Origin: Candidatus Moraniibacteriota bacterium | GTDB taxonomy: Bacteria; Patescibacteriota; Minisyncoccia; Moranbacterales; UBA1568 | NCBI GenBank assembly: GCA_013334575.1 | Contig: JAAXXG010000003.1 | Location: 76,699 to 109,432 of the forward strand | Length of the DNA: 32,734 nucleotides | Reading direction: 5' to 3' | Shown here: positions 31,698 to 32,734 of the stretch, one piece after another | How positions within the stretch are numbered: position 1 is the stretch's first letter | Layout: every line of letters starts with the position of its first letter | Translations under genes and position numbers: made by a program | Notes under the pieces: generated by a model | Databases searched by the model: none | What the model saw: only the letters and a program-made list of their open reading frames with translations | What the model was told of the DNA's origin: nothing

Positions 31698-31865
31698 AAT
31701 GTTGATTATATTTGTAAATATATAAATTTTTCGAATCTTTTTCCGTGTTAAGAAAAATATATTTTGAATTGCGAATACTGCTCGGCGCGTATGCAACGTT
31801 TTTTCAGCTCAAAAGTAAGTTTTTGTTCTGAAAAAATGGAGCGAAGCGGTGCATACGCGTCAGTT
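31698..31865. other. AT-rich gap upstream of the DUF1801 gene
   Basis: It contains the minus-strand TATAAT at 31705-31710. Otherwise no gene, terminator or recognisable repeat is seen before repeat copy 3. Confidence 0.4.
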
Positions 31866-32108
31866 GTGCGGAGCTTCGCAGAGCACGACTGTCGCGATAG
31901 CGCCGAGCATTGTGAAGGAATGGAGCGGAGCGAAATTCCGTCACAACGTATCCGAGTATGCGAAGTTCGCTTTTCGGATTTATTGATTATGATTTAGATT
32001 ATCTGAATACTATTTTAGCTGGTTTTCGCTTAAATTACCACCTGACAGAGAAAAGCGAATTTGGGAAAAACTCGAGCCGAGAGTTTTTCCGCATACTCGG
32101 TGTTAGGC
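31866..32108. repeat. Modular hairpin repeat, copy 3, with long inverted arms
   Basis: GAGCACGACTGTCGCG...AGCGCCGAG (31881-31907) is shared with copy 2, and AACGTATCCGAGTA (31945-31958) with copy 1. CCGAGTATGCG (31952-31962) and TTCGCTTTTC (31966-31975) are exactly complementary to 32090-32100 and 32050-32059. The right arm also holds a hairpin with arms GGAAAAACTC/GAGTTTTTCC (32064-32090). It ends next to GTTAGGC (32102-32108). No gene is encoded. Confidence 0.65.
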
Positions 32109-32187
32109 GAGGGTGAGCGAAACGGAGTGAAGCGAAAGCGCAGTAACCCCGTAGCGTTTCCTTTCAAATTTTTTTGTGGTCGTGGGA

Positions 32188-32216
32188 TTGACAGACAAGC
32201 CGTAATCTGCTATACC
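32188..32216 (+). promoter_or_regulatory. Sigma70-type promoter of the 50-aa gene
   Basis: TTGACA (32188-32193), 17-bp spacer, TATACC (32211-32216). The ~95-nt leader contains a long hairpin with GAGAAA/TTTCTC outer and CTTTT/AAAAG inner stems (32232-32267). Confidence 0.85.
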
Positions 32217-32315
32217 AAGATGTCAATAGTTGAGAAATCATCTTTTAACCCAAAAGAGTGGTTTCTCGCTGTTGTGAGGATCTGCTTTTTTACAAAACCT
32301 TGAAGGAGGTGTAAA

Positions 32316-32468
32316 ATGTTGAACTTGGCAGGAGCATTGATTGGGGTCGGAGCTCTTACCCTTTACGTCCACTTGCAAAAAGGATATGAAGGAGACCGGC
32401 CGATAGCACTTCAACTCGGATGCGGTTTGATGATGCTTGGCGGAGGATTTATTGCTCTTTTTGCATAA
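32316..32468 (+). CDS. 50-aa two-helix membrane peptide, unknown
   Basis: ATG at 32316 follows an ideal AAGGAGG ribosome binding site by 6 bp. The peptide reads MLNLAGALIGVGALTLYVHL, then a short polar turn (QKGYEGDRPIALQ), then a Gly-rich helix (LGCGLMMLGGGFIALFA). Two membrane helices joined by a charged loop suggest a small integral membrane protein; no family is recognised. Promoter, structured leader and terminator make it a complete single-gene unit bounded by complementary GTTAGGCGA (32102) and TCGCCTAAC (32555) motifs. Confidence 0.78.
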   Translation: MLNLAGALIGVGALTLYVHLQKGYEGDRPIALQLGCGLMMLGGGFIALFA

Positions 32469-32493
32469 AAGAGCAGATCCGGTTCACACACAA

Positions 32494-32524
32494 GGCGTTG
32501 GCTTATGCAGCTGACGCCTTTTTT
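32494..32524 (+). terminator. Intrinsic terminator of the 50-aa gene
   Basis: GGCGTTGGCT (32494-32503) pairs with AGCTGACGCC (32509-32518) with two G-U pairs around TATGC, then six T. Confidence 0.88.
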
Positions 32525-32610
32525 CTATGAGCAAAAAATAATTTGAAAAAAATGTCGCCTAACTCGTTTTTATCCAACTCTACAGCTTGATTACAGTAAA
32601 ATATTGAATG

Positions 32611-32734
32611 TTATCCGTTTTCCATTATTTCCTTCAAGCCTTGCAGAACCGTATCGGAAAACGTCTTCGTCAATTCGCCTTCTTTCACCCATCCTAAAAA
32701 GGTCAGCTCCGTCGTATTCTCATCGATTTCTTTA
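32611..32734 (-). CDS. C-terminal 40 residues of an unidentified protein (5' end outside window)
   Basis: A minus-strand frame is open to the window edge and ends with TAA at 32613-32611. The visible part reads KEIDENTTELTFLGWVKEGE, then LTKTFSDTVLQGLKEIMENG. A strand ending in Gly-Trp followed by an amphipathic C-terminal helix would fit the end of an SRPBCC/AHSA1-type ligand-binding fold, but 40 residues do not settle it. Codon use looks genuine (no stop in 123 bp and a balanced protein composition). Confidence 0.6.
   Translation of the reverse strand, partial: KEIDENTTELTFLGWVKEGELTKTFSDTVLQGLKEIMENG

Noticed and set aside
30038-32108. CRISPR array
   Set aside because: The repeated blocks are few, long, irregularly spaced and modular, and no regular spacers or cas genes are present.
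32061-32303. An 80-codon ORF across the end of repeat copy 3
   Set aside because: It reads through the repeat, the promoter at 32188 and the leader hairpin of the next gene.

Overview
The window is a GC-rich bacterial chromosome segment with the standard code (TGA is used as a stop throughout). Genes are tightly packed, and many start without an obvious Shine-Dalgarno sequence. A small free-living or Patescibacteria/CPR-like bacterium would fit the DUF378 protein, the membrane-anchored small proteins, the split MacAB-type exporter, the RND pump with no TolC-type partner and the short structured intergenic repeats. No rRNA, tRNA or single-copy phylogenetic marker is visible, so this placement is inference only.

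Layout. 1-8.0 kb is a plus-strand run: the 3' end of an unidentified (possibly DHH-type) protein, a class II CPD photolyase, an isochorismatase-like stub, a nitrilase-family amidase, a small orphan ORF, a drug/metabolite-type permease, a P-type ATPase with an unusual M6 motif, and a DedA-PAP2-LssY fusion. 8.0-10.4 kb holds a DUF378 membrane protein, an unknown 372-aa protein and a repeat-bearing gap. 10.4-13.5 kb is a three-gene MacAB/YknXYZ-type ABC exporter. It is followed by a DEAD-box RNA helicase with a good sigma70 promoter and a secreted beta-propeller protein. 17.2-22.8 kb is on the minus strand: a MarR regulator, a membrane-fusion adaptor and an RND pump form an operon whose promoter overlaps a perfect palindrome, followed by a PpnP-like cupin.

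22.8-24.8 kb is the most unusual part. Two tandem paralogous secreted proteins, probably beta-barrel-like, each carry the same type of promoter, a ~115-nt 5' leader conserved as RNA (different reading frame, one compensatory stem change) and a 37-nt terminator identical between the two. 24.8-29.75 kb holds a doubtful small ORF, uvrB with a palindromic repeat in its leader, a membrane-anchored acidic protein overlapping a secreted coiled-coil protein, a YdjC-type deacetylase and an MGMT-type protein. DNA repair genes (photolyase, uvrB, MGMT) recur across the window.

29.75-32.73 kb changes character. It is AT-richer, with long non-coding stretches, a probably 5'-decayed AbrB-like ORF behind three AACGTT boxes spaced 11 bp apart, three copies of a modular hairpin-forming repeat, and small isolated cassette-like genes each with its own promoter and terminator: an 85-aa Cys-containing protein, a DUF1801 protein on the minus strand and a 50-aa two-helix membrane peptide. 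Short GTTRRRY/RYYYAAC pairs flank some of these and resemble integron core sites, but the evidence is suggestive only.
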